Shown here piece by piece: positions 32,872 through 41,452 of a DNA stretch of 64,000 nt. Positions within the stretch are counted from its first letter, which is position 1. Every line of letters starts with the position of its first letter. Location: contig JAEMSV010000002.1 of NCBI GenBank assembly GCA_016462625.1, positions 62,001 to 126,000 of the forward strand, written 5' to 3'. The notes beneath the pieces are model-generated. The model was not told where the DNA came from and did no database searches. It saw nothing but the letters and a program-made list of their open reading frames with translations. This stretch comes from Solirubrobacteraceae bacterium (GTDB lineage: Bacteria > Actinomycetota > Thermoleophilia > Solirubrobacterales > Solirubrobacteraceae). The position numbers were made by a program, and so were the translations under genes.

Positions 32872-33515
32872 GGCGCGACCGCGCCGCCGGTCGGCGGCGC
32901 ACCGCCACCGGACGCCAAGCAGCCCCGCTGCACGGCGGTCGCGACCATCCCGCTGCGGGCCTGGTAGCCCGCGGCGTCGGGGTGCAGGCCGTCGGGCAGG
33001 TGGACCACGCCGTCGAGCACCGCGGTCCGCCACTCGATGAGCACGAGCCGCTTGTCGACCTTCGCCATCTTGCGCAGCACGCGATTCAGCCCGGACTCCT
33101 CGCCCTTGCGCGGCGGGCGCACGATCGACGGCCAGATCACGCAGGATGTCGGCGGGACGAGCGCCAGCACGCGGCGCATCCGGTCCTGGAACCGGGACGC
33201 GCTGGACCCGTCGTTCGAGCCGAGGCTGATCACAACGACCGCCGGCGTGACCTCACGCAGGCGGGCGCGCAGCGCGACGAGGCCCTGCGGCGTCGTGCGG
33301 CCGGACTTCGCGTCCCACGTCACCGAGTAGCCCGGCAGCAGCTCGTCGAGGAAGGGCTTGGTGCCGACGGCCAGCGAATCGCCGACGACGAGGGCGGGGA
33401 CCGGCGTGGCGCCGTCACCCTGTGCAGACACCGCAGGCGCGACCGCGCCGGCCGGGATGGCGGCGACGATGAACGCGAGCGCAGCGGCAAGGACAACGCG
33501 ACGGGCGGTCGGCAC
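32868..33515 (-). CDS. Secreted SGNH/GDSL-type hydrolase
   Basis: A ~215-residue exported hydrolase. The signal peptide (RRVVLAAALAFIVAAIP) is followed by the block I Ser in VVGDSLAVG, the block III Asn in ISLGSNDGSS and the block V Asp/His in LPDGLHPDAAG, so the full Ser-His catalytic set is present. The GTG start at 33515 places the signal peptide at the N terminus and has a TAGACT hexamer eight bases upstream, fitting a leaderless mRNA; an ATG at 33554 would add 13 residues. Likely an esterase or polysaccharide deacetylase. Downstream of, and co-directional with, another SGNH-containing acyltransferase. Confidence 0.82.
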   Translation of the reverse strand: MPTARRVVLAAALAFIVAAIPAGAVAPAVSAQGDGATPVPALVVGDSLAVGTKPFLDELLPGYSVTWDAKSGRTTPQGLVALRARLREVTPAVVVISLGSNDGSSASRFQDRMRRVLALVPPTSCVIWPSIVRPPRKGEESGLNRVLRKMAKVDKRLVLIEWRTAVLDGVVHLPDGLHPDAAGYQARSGMVATAVQRGCLASGGGAPPTGGAVAP

Positions 33516-33585
33516 GGCGGACCAGTCTAGATATCTGGGCGAAAAACCCTGCACGCCCGATTTCTCGGCCTGCGCGCGAGATTCT

Positions 33586-35718
33586 TCAGAGACCTATCGA
33601 CGCCAACTTCGCGTCGAGCGGAGCGCCGAGCGTCCGTGCGAACACGGGGTTCACGTGGTCCTGGTCGCGATGCACCAGTGCGCCCCCGACGACGGGGAAG
33701 CACTGCCGCTCGTCGCAGAAGCGCTCCGTCAGGTCGACGACCCGCACCCGCGTGGAGCCCGAGCGCTGCGCGGCGAGCACGGCCGGGTCGGGGTCGAGCG
33801 CCTCCGAGCGCGGGATGGCGCACGCCGGTCCGGCCGGCTCCTTCGCCGCCATCGCGTCCTCGACGCAGTCGTCGGCGCCCTTGCCGGCCTTCGGGTTGTC
33901 GCGGATCACGATGATCCGCTCGACGGTCGGCGGCAGCCGCTTCCAGGCGTCGAGCAGCCCGTCCGTGCGGACCGTCATCTCGTCGCGCCCCCGGGAGACG
34001 ACGCCGCTCCCGCCGGCCAGCCCGATGACGAACACGGTCTTGACCTCCGAGTGCTTGGCAAACCAGGCGAAGGTCTCCTTGCGCCACTGCTGGCAGAGCT
34101 CGCGCTGCCGGGTGGACACCGCAGGGATCGCCGTCGAGAACGCGCAGCCCGTGTACGTGATCGACACGCCGCGCCAGCCACGCCGCTGCGCCGCGACGTC
34201 GACCGCGCCGCGCCACGCCGAGGCGTGGCTGTCGCCGACCACCGCGACGGTCTCGCCGCTGCCGGTCGTCGCGCCGAACGCGCACGCACGGAGCCGGGCG
34301 CCGCGCTCGATGATGTCGCACGGGGCGTTCGTCGAGAGACGGGCCTCAGCGGGGGTCGGGACGACCTTCAGGTCGAGCGCGGGGTTGACGCACGGCTTCG
34401 CCGGATCGCGTGACGCCGCGCCGAAGCACCTCGGATCGGCGTTGACCACCTTCTGCGTCTCCTTGGCGCTCGCGTCGAGCTCGTGGTCGAGGCGCTCGTC
34501 GCCGAACGTCGTCAACCCGACCACGACGAGCATGCCCACCACGGCGGCGAGGAACGTGCGGCGCGGCGGCAGGCCGGTGAGCCGCCCGTACCGGACCGGG
34601 TCCTCGATGTAGCGGGTCGACAGCCACGCGAGGACGAGGGTGAGCCCGACGGCCGCGAGCGTCCCCCAGGTCCCGAGCGTGATGCCGAAGACGAACGTCG
34701 AGAGGATGAGCAGCGGCCAGTGCCAGAGGTACGCGCTGTAGGAGATGTCGCCGAGCACCTGGAGCGGCCGGCGGCCGAGGACGTGCGCGGGGGAGAAGCG
34801 GCCCGCGGGCATCCCGGCCCAGATCACGGCGAGCGTGCCGAGCACCGGAAGCAGCGCGGCGGCCCCGGGGAACGGCGTCTGGTTGCTGTAGAGCAACGCG
34901 GCCGCGACGATCGCCGCCAGCCCCAGCGCGCTGACCACCGCGCGCCAGACCGCAGGCGACCGGAGGCTGCCGACGGCGAGGGCCAGCAGCGCCCCGAACC
35001 CGAACTCCCACGCGCGCGCGGGCGTGGAGAAGTAGGCGGCAGCCGGCTCGCCGCGCGTCTCGCCGATCGCGTAGATGAAGCTCGCCGCGCTGACGATCGA
35101 CACGCTCATGACGATCGCGAACCGCAGGGTCAGGCCCACGCGGCGGGCGACCCAGACCGCGGCGAGGAGCAGCAGCGGCCAGACGACGTAGAACTGCTCT
35201 TCGACCGCGAGCGTCCAGTAGTGCTGCACCGGTGACGGGCTCTCGGCCGCGGCGAAGTAGTCGACCGACGACGACGCGAGCTGCCAGTTCTGCACGTAGA
35301 AGACGCTGGCCCGCAGCTCGTCGAGGAACTGCGCCCACCGCGCGATCGGGACGAAGATGAGCGTCGCGATCGCACACAGCGCGAGAACCATCAGCGCCCC
35401 CGGCAGCAACCGGCGAACTCGGCGCGCCCAGAAGCTGCTCAGCGAGATCTTGCCGCTGCGATCGAGCTCACGCAGGAGTGCAGCGCTGATCAGGAACCCG
35501 GAGATCGCGAAGAAGACGTCGACGCCCACGAATCCGCCGGGAACCGCGTCCGGCCACGCGTGGTAGGCGATGACCAGCGCGACCGCGATCGCCCGCAGCG
35601 CCTGGATCTCCGGGCGCAGGCCGCCGGGCGCCGCCGCCAGCGGATGCGGGCGCGGAGATGGGGCGGCGGGCACGTACAGCGGGGCGTGCTCCGGGGGTGT
35701 TGCGACAGGAGCGGCCAT
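33586..35718 (-). CDS. Acyltransferase-3 (OafA-like) with C-terminal SGNH domain
   Basis: A 710-residue membrane enzyme expected to O-acetylate a surface polysaccharide, peptidoglycan or similar. Residues ~35-380 hold about ten helices with the AT3 signatures R-x-x-AVALVIAYHAW (catalytic His) and GGFVGVDVFFAISGFLI. The periplasmic C-terminal part is an SGNH hydrolase domain: VVGDSHASAWRG and, near the end, HRDQDHVNP (D-x-x-H). This AT3-SGNH fusion is a known architecture. The start is 11 bp from a 16-bp palindrome in the divergent fumC region. Confidence 0.92.
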   Translation of the reverse strand: MAAPVATPPEHAPLYVPAAPSPRPHPLAAAPGGLRPEIQALRAIAVALVIAYHAWPDAVPGGFVGVDVFFAISGFLISAALLRELDRSGKISLSSFWARRVRRLLPGALMVLALCAIATLIFVPIARWAQFLDELRASVFYVQNWQLASSSVDYFAAAESPSPVQHYWTLAVEEQFYVVWPLLLLAAVWVARRVGLTLRFAIVMSVSIVSAASFIYAIGETRGEPAAAYFSTPARAWEFGFGALLALAVGSLRSPAVWRAVVSALGLAAIVAAALLYSNQTPFPGAAALLPVLGTLAVIWAGMPAGRFSPAHVLGRRPLQVLGDISYSAYLWHWPLLILSTFVFGITLGTWGTLAAVGLTLVLAWLSTRYIEDPVRYGRLTGLPPRRTFLAAVVGMLVVVGLTTFGDERLDHELDASAKETQKVVNADPRCFGAASRDPAKPCVNPALDLKVVPTPAEARLSTNAPCDIIERGARLRACAFGATTGSGETVAVVGDSHASAWRGAVDVAAQRRGWRGVSITYTGCAFSTAIPAVSTRQRELCQQWRKETFAWFAKHSEVKTVFVIGLAGGSGVVSRGRDEMTVRTDGLLDAWKRLPPTVERIIVIRDNPKAGKGADDCVEDAMAAKEPAGPACAIPRSEALDPDPAVLAAQRSGSTRVRVVDLTERFCDERQCFPVVGGALVHRDQDHVNPVFARTLGAPLDAKLASIGL

Positions 35719-35728
35719 CAGATCAGGG

Positions 35729-35744
35729 CGAACGCTAGCGTTCG
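35729..35744. promoter_or_regulatory. 16-bp perfect palindrome between acyltransferase and fumC
   Basis: CGAACGCTAGCGTTCG is a perfect palindrome, 11 bp before the acyltransferase ATG and 65 bp before the fumC ATG. Likely an operator for one or both divergent genes. The regulator is unknown. Confidence 0.5.
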
Positions 35745-35808
35745 AGAGTGCCCGTCACGGCACTGCTTCACCCCTCCAACGCGATTTCAGCGACTCCCCG
35801 GGAGACCC

Positions 35809-37134
35809 ATGACCACCGTGCAGGAGCCCCTCTGGGGCGGCGAGACGACCAAGGCCGTCGAGAACTTCCCCGTCTCCGGCGAACCGATTCCCGCCTCCGT
35901 CGTCCACTGGCTCGGCCGCATCAAGGCCGCCGCCGCCCGTGCGAACGCCGATCTCGGCCTGCTCGACGCCGGCAAGGCCGAGCGCATCGCGGCCGCCGGT
36001 GACGCCGTCGCCGCCGGCGACTACGACGAGCATTTCCCCGTCGACGTGTTCCAGACGGGCTCCGGCACGAGCTCGAACATGAACACCAACGAGGTGCTGG
36101 CCAACGTCGCGGGCGAGGACGTCCACCGCAACGACGACGTGAACATGGGCCAGTCGTCGAACGACGTCTTCCCCTCGGCCGTCCATCTCGCCGCGCTCGA
36201 CCAGGCGACGAACACGCTGCTCCCCGCGCTCGAGAAGCTTGAGGCCGCGTTCACGGAGAAGGCCGCCGCGTTCGAGGACATCGTGAAGTCGGGCCGCACG
36301 CACCTCATGGACGCCGTGCCGGTCACGCTCGGCCAGGAGTTTGCCGGCTACGCCGCGCAGGTCCGCCTCGGCCGCAAGCGCATCACCAACGCGCTCCCGC
36401 AGGTCGCCCAGATCCCGCTCGGCGGCACCGCCACGGGCACCGGCCTGAACACCCACCCGGACTTCGCCGCGAAGGTCCGCAGCCTGCTCGAGGGCGTGAG
36501 CGGCCTGACCATCAGCGCACCGGAGGATCCCTTCGAGGCGCAGGCCAACCGCGACGCGCTCGTCGAGCTGTCCGGCGCCGTGAAGGTCGTCGCCGTCTCG
36601 CTCATCAAGATCGCCAACGACCTCGCGATGATGGGCTCCGGCCCGCGCGCGGGCATCGGCGAGCTGTACCTGCCCGAGCTGCAGAAGGGCTCGTCGATCA
36701 TGCCGGGCAAGGTCAACCCGGTCATCCCGGAGGTCGTCATCCAGGTCGGCTGCCAGGTCATCGGCAACGACGCGGCGATCACCATCGCGGGCACGCAGGG
36801 CCAGTTCGAGCTGAACGTGCGCATCCCGCTGATCGCGCGCAACCTGCTGGGCTCGATCTCGCTGCTCGCGAACACGGCGACGCTGTTCGCCGAGAAGTGC
36901 GTCGAGGGCCTCACGCCGAACCTGCCGGGCTGCGAGCGCAGCGCCGAGTCGACGCTCGCCGTCGCGACCGCGCTGAACCCGTACATCGGCTACGACAAGG
37001 CCGCCGACATCGTCAAGGACGCAGCGGAGTCGGGCGGCACGCTGCGCGACGTCGCCCGCAAGCACGGGGTCACCGACGAGGTGCTCGACGAGGCGCTGGA
37101 CCTCAGGAAAATTGCCCGCGGCTCGGCGGCGTAG
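35809..37134 (+). CDS. fumC: Fumarate hydratase, class II
   Basis: A 441-residue fumarase that interconverts fumarate and L-malate in the TCA cycle (iron-independent class II, tetramer). Substrate-site motifs are present: GSGTSSNMNTNEV, SSNDVFPS, the SGRTHLMDAVP segment with the catalytic His, and the superfamily signature GSSIMPGKVNP. Its length and motifs fit FumC rather than aspartase. The ATG at 35809 has GGGAG six bases upstream; the longer frame overlaps the divergent acyltransferase region. The class II type fits an aerobic actinobacterium. Confidence 0.95.
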   Translation: MTTVQEPLWGGETTKAVENFPVSGEPIPASVVHWLGRIKAAAARANADLGLLDAGKAERIAAAGDAVAAGDYDEHFPVDVFQTGSGTSSNMNTNEVLANVAGEDVHRNDDVNMGQSSNDVFPSAVHLAALDQATNTLLPALEKLEAAFTEKAAAFEDIVKSGRTHLMDAVPVTLGQEFAGYAAQVRLGRKRITNALPQVAQIPLGGTATGTGLNTHPDFAAKVRSLLEGVSGLTISAPEDPFEAQANRDALVELSGAVKVVAVSLIKIANDLAMMGSGPRAGIGELYLPELQKGSSIMPGKVNPVIPEVVIQVGCQVIGNDAAITIAGTQGQFELNVRIPLIARNLLGSISLLANTATLFAEKCVEGLTPNLPGCERSAESTLAVATALNPYIGYDKAADIVKDAAESGGTLRDVARKHGVTDEVLDEALDLRKIARGSAA

Positions 37135-37164
37135 CGCTCAGTCTCACCTGTCTCGAATTTTCCC

Positions 37165-37248
37165 TTGACTCGCAACTGAACGGGCGGTTAGTCTGCCGCT
37201 CGTTCAGTGTGCGGGCCGTCACACTGTCTCCGCCGGTTGCGACGGCGG
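37165..37248 (+). promoter_or_regulatory. Promoter with overlapping inverted-repeat operator before the lipase gene
   Basis: TTGACT (37165-37170), 17 bp, TTAGTC (37188-37193) fits a sigma-70-type promoter. A large inverted repeat ACTGAACG-g-GCGG / CCGC-t-CGTTCAGT (37175-37187 and 37196-37208, 12 of 13 positions paired) straddles the -10 box, so a bound regulator would block transcription. A 5'-UTR hairpin CCGCCG / CGGCGG (37230-37248) follows. This is the clearest promoter in the window. Confidence 0.65.
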
Positions 37249-37297
37249 GTGGTCGGTCCGCGCACCCCTGTCCACGCAGTAAGAGGGGGAGTCCTCC

Positions 37298-39100
37298 GTG
37301 AATCGCTTGGCCATCAGGCTGGCCTCGGCCTGCCTGCCTGTCCTCGCCACCCTCGGTCTGGCATCCGGCGCCCTTGCGGCGCCGGTCGCCGGTCCGACCG
37401 GCGAGGCGTTCTACACGCCGCCGTCACCGCTTCCAGCGGGAACCAACGGCGATCTCATCTGGTACCGCTCGACGACGCTGAACCTGGGCGCCGGCGCACC
37501 GGCCATCAAGGCGTACACCGTCCTGTACCGCTCGACGGACTCGAAGGGCCAGCCCAACGCCGTCACCGGCACGGTCATGGTTCCGACCGCCACCGTGAGC
37601 GGCGCGCGGCCCATCGTCTCCTACGCCTTCGGCACGCAGGGCCTCGGCCCGCAGTGCGCGCCGTCGAAGACGCTGACCGTCGGCCCGAACTACGAGACGG
37701 CGAACGTCATTGCGGCCCTGAAGCGCGGCTGGGCGGTCGTCGGCACCGACTACGCCGGCTACACCAGCGGTTCGCGCCCGACGTACCTTGCCGGGAAGTC
37801 CGAGGGCAACGCGGTCACCGACATCGTCAAGGCGGCGACGCAGATCCCGTCGGTGGGCCTGAGCTACGCGGCGAAGACCTCGATCTGGGGCTACTCGCAG
37901 GGCGGCCAGGCGGCCGGCTTCGCGGGTGAGAACAAGGCGGCCTACGCACCGTCGCTGAACCTCGCAGGTGTCGCTGCGGGCGGCGTTCCGGGTGACTTCT
38001 TCGCCTCGGCGCGCAACCTCAACGGCAGCTCCGGTGCGTCGTTCCTCCTGGGCGGCGTCGTCGGTCTCGCCAACGAGTTCCCGGCGGAGATCCCGTTCGA
38101 GACGCTCTCCAACGCGGCGGGCAAGGCCGCGCGCGACGACGCGTACACGAAGTGCGTGTTCGCGCTGCTGAACAAGTACGTGAACACGGACATCAAGACG
38201 TTCACGGAGGGCGGCCAGACGCTCGACCAGCTGCTGGCGATCCCGAGCGTCAACTCGGTCATCCAGTCGCAGGCGCTCGGCACGAAGGCCGTGTCCGCGC
38301 CGGTCTACCAGTACCACGGGCAGGCCGACGAGTTCATCCCGCTGGCGCAGGCGATCACGCTGAAGAAGGCGTGGTGCGCGAAGGGCACGAAGGTCCAGTT
38401 CGACCTGTATCCGTCCGAGCACATCGTGACCCAGACGCAGGCCGCCACCGCGGCGACCAACTGGATCGCGGCGCGGATCGCCAACCAGACCGTGCCGTCG
38501 ACCTGCGCGAACACCGCGGCGCCGCCGACGTCCACGGCCGACCCGGCGGGCGGGGACTTCGTGTTCCCCCTCGACAACTGGGACCTGAAGGGGAGCGTCA
38601 AGCTCGGCAAGCTCAACCAGACGCTGGCGCTGCCGGCCGGGGCGAACTTCAACGGCGCGGCGAACCTGACGACGAAGCGCATCACGGGCTCGACGTCGAT
38701 CCCCTACATGGCGACGTCGGTGAAGATCGCCGGCATCAACGTCCGGACGAACCTGATCATCACGGACGCCGAGCCGGTCACGGGGACGATCGAGCTCGAC
38801 GACAACGGCGACATCCACATGCGCGCGCAGGCGCGGGTCTGGATCAACCTGAAGTCGTTCGGGGTCAGCATCATCAACTTCGGCGCGAACTGCAGGACGC
38901 AGACGCCGGTGACGATCGCGCTGAACTTCGACGGGAGCGTCGGCAAGCTCGGCACGGGTGAGCTGACGTCCGCGGCGGAGTCGTACTTCCCCGAGCTCAT
39001 CAACTGCGGGCTCTACGGGCCCGTGCTCAGCCAGCTGTTCTCCGGCAACGGGAACATCTTCACGCTCACGGAGGCCCCGAAGGCCCCCAAGGCGTACTGA
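37298..39100 (+). CDS. Secreted LIP-family lipase with extra C-terminal domain
   Basis: A 600-residue exported enzyme starting at GTG behind GAGGGGGAG. Signal peptide to about residue 28 (TLGLASGALAAP). Residues 30-400 match the secretory lipase family (PF03583): VSYAFGTQGLGP, IWGYSQGGQAA with the nucleophile Ser, HGQADEFIPLA with the acid Asp, and PSEHIVTQ with the His. After a Thr/Pro linker, residues ~415-600 form a beta-rich domain (GGDFVFPLDNWDLKGSV onwards, two Cys) that is not part of LIP lipases; it may bind lipid or the envelope. Hydrolysis of triglyceride or other ester is expected. Controlled by the operator-overlapped promoter upstream. Confidence 0.88.
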   Translation: MNRLAIRLASACLPVLATLGLASGALAAPVAGPTGEAFYTPPSPLPAGTNGDLIWYRSTTLNLGAGAPAIKAYTVLYRSTDSKGQPNAVTGTVMVPTATVSGARPIVSYAFGTQGLGPQCAPSKTLTVGPNYETANVIAALKRGWAVVGTDYAGYTSGSRPTYLAGKSEGNAVTDIVKAATQIPSVGLSYAAKTSIWGYSQGGQAAGFAGENKAAYAPSLNLAGVAAGGVPGDFFASARNLNGSSGASFLLGGVVGLANEFPAEIPFETLSNAAGKAARDDAYTKCVFALLNKYVNTDIKTFTEGGQTLDQLLAIPSVNSVIQSQALGTKAVSAPVYQYHGQADEFIPLAQAITLKKAWCAKGTKVQFDLYPSEHIVTQTQAATAATNWIAARIANQTVPSTCANTAAPPTSTADPAGGDFVFPLDNWDLKGSVKLGKLNQTLALPAGANFNGAANLTTKRITGSTSIPYMATSVKIAGINVRTNLIITDAEPVTGTIELDDNGDIHMRAQARVWINLKSFGVSIINFGANCRTQTPVTIALNFDGSVGKLGTGELTSAAESYFPELINCGLYGPVLSQLFSGNGNIFTLTEAPKAPKAY

Positions 39101-39132
39101 GCCACCTGCGAAGAGGGGGAAACCGCAGGTCC

Positions 39133-39169
39133 GCGTGGCCGTCCCGAATCTCTCCCGGGACGGTCACGC
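39133..39169. terminator. Hairpin terminator after the lipase gene
   Basis: Arms GCGTGGCCGTCCCG (39133-39146) and CGGGACGGTCACGC (39156-39169), with one G/A mismatch and a 9-nt loop. A smaller hairpin ACCTGCG/CGCAGGT-like lies just before. It sits between the convergent lipase and EEP genes. No T-tract. Confidence 0.6.
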
Positions 39170-39175
39170 AGTGAT

Positions 39176-40093
39176 CTACGCCGAGTTCGGGCCGGGGAAC
39201 CCGAGCTCGGCGATGATCGCCCGGTGGTCGCTGCCGGGCACGGGGTGCACGGAGAAGGAGAGGATGCGCACGCCCTCTTGGGCCAGCACGTGGTCGATGG
39301 TGATCTCGGGCGGCAGGCGCCGCCCGGCCGGCCAGGTGGTCTGCCAGCCCGCGCCGACGACGTCCGCGGCGTCGCGGTAGCCGCGGCCGATGACCTCGCG
39401 CAGCTCGGGGTGGTCCAGGGTGGCGTTGAAGTCGCCGACGAGGACGCGGCGGGCCGGAGCCGCCGTGTCGGCCTCGGGGAGCACGAGCAGCTCGTCGCGC
39501 CACGCGCGCCAGGCCTCACGGCTGACCGGCGGGCGAGGATGGATCGCCGTGATGCGGACGGTCACGCCCGGAGCGAGCGTGATCTCCCCTTCGGCGCCGC
39601 CTGTCGCGCGCATGCCCGCCGGACCGAGGAGGCCTTCGTCGTACAGCCGCGGCGCGCGGCTCGGGAACTGCCGGCGGGCGCCGAGCGCATCGAGCCCGGC
39701 CACCCATGCCGGACGGGACTCCTGCAGGCTCAGCACGTCGACGTCGTGCGCTCGGGCCAGGCGCATGACGGTCGCCTGGTCGGCGCGGCCGCGGAGCGTG
39801 TTCATGCTCATCACGGTCAGCCGCGGCCCGGCGTTCATGGGCTCCGCGTCGCCGATCCCGCGTGGGAGGACCATAAGCACGAGCCCGGCCGCCGCCACGC
39901 CCGCGACCAGTGCGATGACCCGCTGCCGGAGGGCGAGCGCGACGACCACCGGGAGGATCGCCGTGGCGGCGACGTACGGCGTGAACGCGAGCGCGGGCGC
40001 GACCGGATACGGCAGCGCGAGGCCAGTGAGACGGAGCAGCGCCCACAGCACCCACGGCGCCGCGACGGCCGCGGCGAGGAGCGTGCGGGTCAC
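39176..40093 (-). CDS. Membrane-anchored endonuclease/exonuclease/phosphatase-family protein
   Basis: A 305-residue protein. Three hydrophobic segments occupy the first ~95 residues, then an EEP catalytic domain begins at LTVMSMNTLRG. Metal and catalytic residues are visible: SLQESRP (Glu), HPRPP (His), VGDFNATLDHPE (Asp/Asn), TIDHVLA and GSDHRAI (Asp-His). Such membrane-anchored EEP proteins are mostly uncharacterised; phosphodiesterase or lipid phosphatase activity is plausible. The GTG start at 40093 begins the first hydrophobic helix and is 19 bp from the divergent GTG at 40113. Confidence 0.85.
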   Translation of the reverse strand: MTRTLLAAAVAAPWVLWALLRLTGLALPYPVAPALAFTPYVAATAILPVVVALALRQRVIALVAGVAAAGLVLMVLPRGIGDAEPMNAGPRLTVMSMNTLRGRADQATVMRLARAHDVDVLSLQESRPAWVAGLDALGARRQFPSRAPRLYDEGLLGPAGMRATGGAEGEITLAPGVTVRITAIHPRPPVSREAWRAWRDELLVLPEADTAAPARRVLVGDFNATLDHPELREVIGRGYRDAADVVGAGWQTTWPAGRRLPPEITIDHVLAQEGVRILSFSVHPVPGSDHRAIIAELGFPGPNSA

Positions 40094-40112
40094 CGCCCGT
40101 AGGCTACGGAGC

Positions 40113-40499
40113 GTGCTCCTCGGGCCCCGCAGCGATCGCGAGCGCGCGCTGCTGCGTGGGGCCAAGGCGCGGCTCGACCGGCTCGACTTCTACCCGCGGC
40201 CGGTCGACATGCGGCACGTCCGGATCGTCTCCGCGCCGCGGGTGTTCGCATTGCCGTGGTTCCGGCGATTCGTCGGCTACGACATCGGCCCGCTGATCCT
40301 CGTCAAGCGCCCGCTCGAGGAGGTCTCCGACGACTTGATCGTCCACGAGCTGACCCATGCGTGGCAGCACCAGCACCGTTGGATCCGGCTGTGGCTGAGC
40401 TACCCGCTGCAGGGCTACCGCGAGAACGAGCACGAAGTGCAGGCCCGCGAGGCGGTCCGGCTCACCGGCCGCGGCGCCCGCGCGACTTCCGGTCCTTGA
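40113..40499 (+). CDS. Small protein with HExxH zinc-protease-like motif
   Basis: A 128-residue protein starting at GTG. It contains VHELTHAWQHQ (an HExxH motif with a following H) and a downstream ENEHEVQAREA segment that could supply a third ligand, like the DUF4157-type short putative metallopeptidases. No signal peptide. It is divergent from the EEP gene with only 19 bp between starts, so a shared regulatory region is compact. Its last 38 bp overlap the convergent TetR gene. Protease activity is unproven. Confidence 0.7.
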   Translation: MLLGPRSDRERALLRGAKARLDRLDFYPRPVDMRHVRIVSAPRVFALPWFRRFVGYDIGPLILVKRPLEEVSDDLIVHELTHAWQHQHRWIRLWLSYPLQGYRENEHEVQAREAVRLTGRGARATSGP

Positions 40500-41388
40500 A
40501 CCGGTCGTACTGCGCGTCGAACTCCGCTTCCTTACGGGCCTTGATCTCCTGTTTGAGCGCGTCGCGCCAGTCGTCTCGCGCGCGCTTGAGCGCGTCGCCG
40601 ACCTGCTTGTGGGCGTCCTTGGCGGCCTTGGCCGCAGCCACGAGCTCGGTCTTGCTCTTTACGCCCTGGACGACGACGTTGAACGACCACAGGCCGGTGT
40701 CGAGCAGGCGCGCGGCGCGGCGAAGCTCGTCCATCGCGGCGGCGTGGAGCTCCTCGCCCCAGAGCCCGTCGGCGAGGTGGCGGTCGTACGCCTCGCGCCA
40801 GACCTGAAACAGCGCGGCGAGCGCGAACGCGGCGGCCCGCGGCTCGGGCGCGCGGGGATCGATCTCGGCCGCCTCGGCGAGCGCTCCGGCGATGACGTCG
40901 ACGAAGCGGTCGGTGAGCTCGTGCTGGAACACGCGGAGCTCGGGGGTCTCGGCGATCATCTCGCGGAAGCGCAGCTGGAAGGGGCGGATATCGTCGGGCA
41001 CGTCGACGAGCTGGCGGCCCCAGCCGTCGATCATGGTGATCAGCGCCTCGGTCGGCGAGACCTCGGGCGCGCGGGTCCGGACGGCCTTCGCCAGTGCCTC
41101 CTCGAGCGCGTCGGCCTCGTCGAAGACCAGCGACTCCTTCGACGGGAAGTAGTTGAAGACCGTCTTCTCGGAGACGCCGGCCTCGGCCGCGATCTCGCTC
41201 ACGCGGACGTGGTCGAACCCACGCACGCAGAACATCACGGTCGCGACGTCGGAGATCTCCTGCCGGGTCTCCCGCTTCTTGCGCTCGCGGAGGCCCTCTC
41301 CGGGTTCGCCGTCCTCACGCAGCAGCTCGCGCATGCGGGAGACCATCTCGCGGATCTCCTCGATCGATGTGTCGGGCTCGGCGGCCAT
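40462..41388 (-). CDS. TetR-family regulator of the ABC exporter, with long basic tail
   Basis: A 308-residue regulator, longer than usual. An N-terminal helix (residues 1-35) precedes the HTH VRVSEIAAEAGVSEKTVFNYFPSKESL. The ligand domain is followed by an unusual ~90-residue C-terminal extension rich in Lys, Arg, Ala and Glu (KSKTELVAAAKAAKDAHKQV onwards), probably helical or coiled-coil. The start at 41388 is the last in-frame ATG that leaves the divergent gap to the ABC genes intact. CGACAG (41391-41396) and CTGTCG (41430-41435) in that gap may be its half-sites. Local control of the DrrAB-type exporter is likely. Confidence 0.85.
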   Translation of the reverse strand: MAAEPDTSIEEIREMVSRMRELLREDGEPGEGLRERKKRETRQEISDVATVMFCVRGFDHVRVSEIAAEAGVSEKTVFNYFPSKESLVFDEADALEEALAKAVRTRAPEVSPTEALITMIDGWGRQLVDVPDDIRPFQLRFREMIAETPELRVFQHELTDRFVDVIAGALAEAAEIDPRAPEPRAAAFALAALFQVWREAYDRHLADGLWGEELHAAAMDELRRAARLLDTGLWSFNVVVQGVKSKTELVAAAKAAKDAHKQVGDALKRARDDWRDALKQEIKARKEAEFDAQYDRFKDRKSRGRRGR

Positions 41389-41415
41389 ACCGACAGGGTA
41401 CCGGAATAGCTTCAG

Positions 41416-41444
41416 TTGCAGAATTACTACTGTCGCTGTATATT
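41416..41444 (+). promoter_or_regulatory. Leaderless promoter of the ABC exporter operon
   Basis: TTGCAG (41416-41421), 17 bp, TATATT (41439-41444). The ATG at 41453 is about where transcription should start, so the mRNA would have no leader and no SD. The region is A/T-rich compared with its neighbours. CGACAG/CTGTCG half-sites flank it. Confidence 0.6.
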
Positions 41445-41452
41445 TACGGCCC

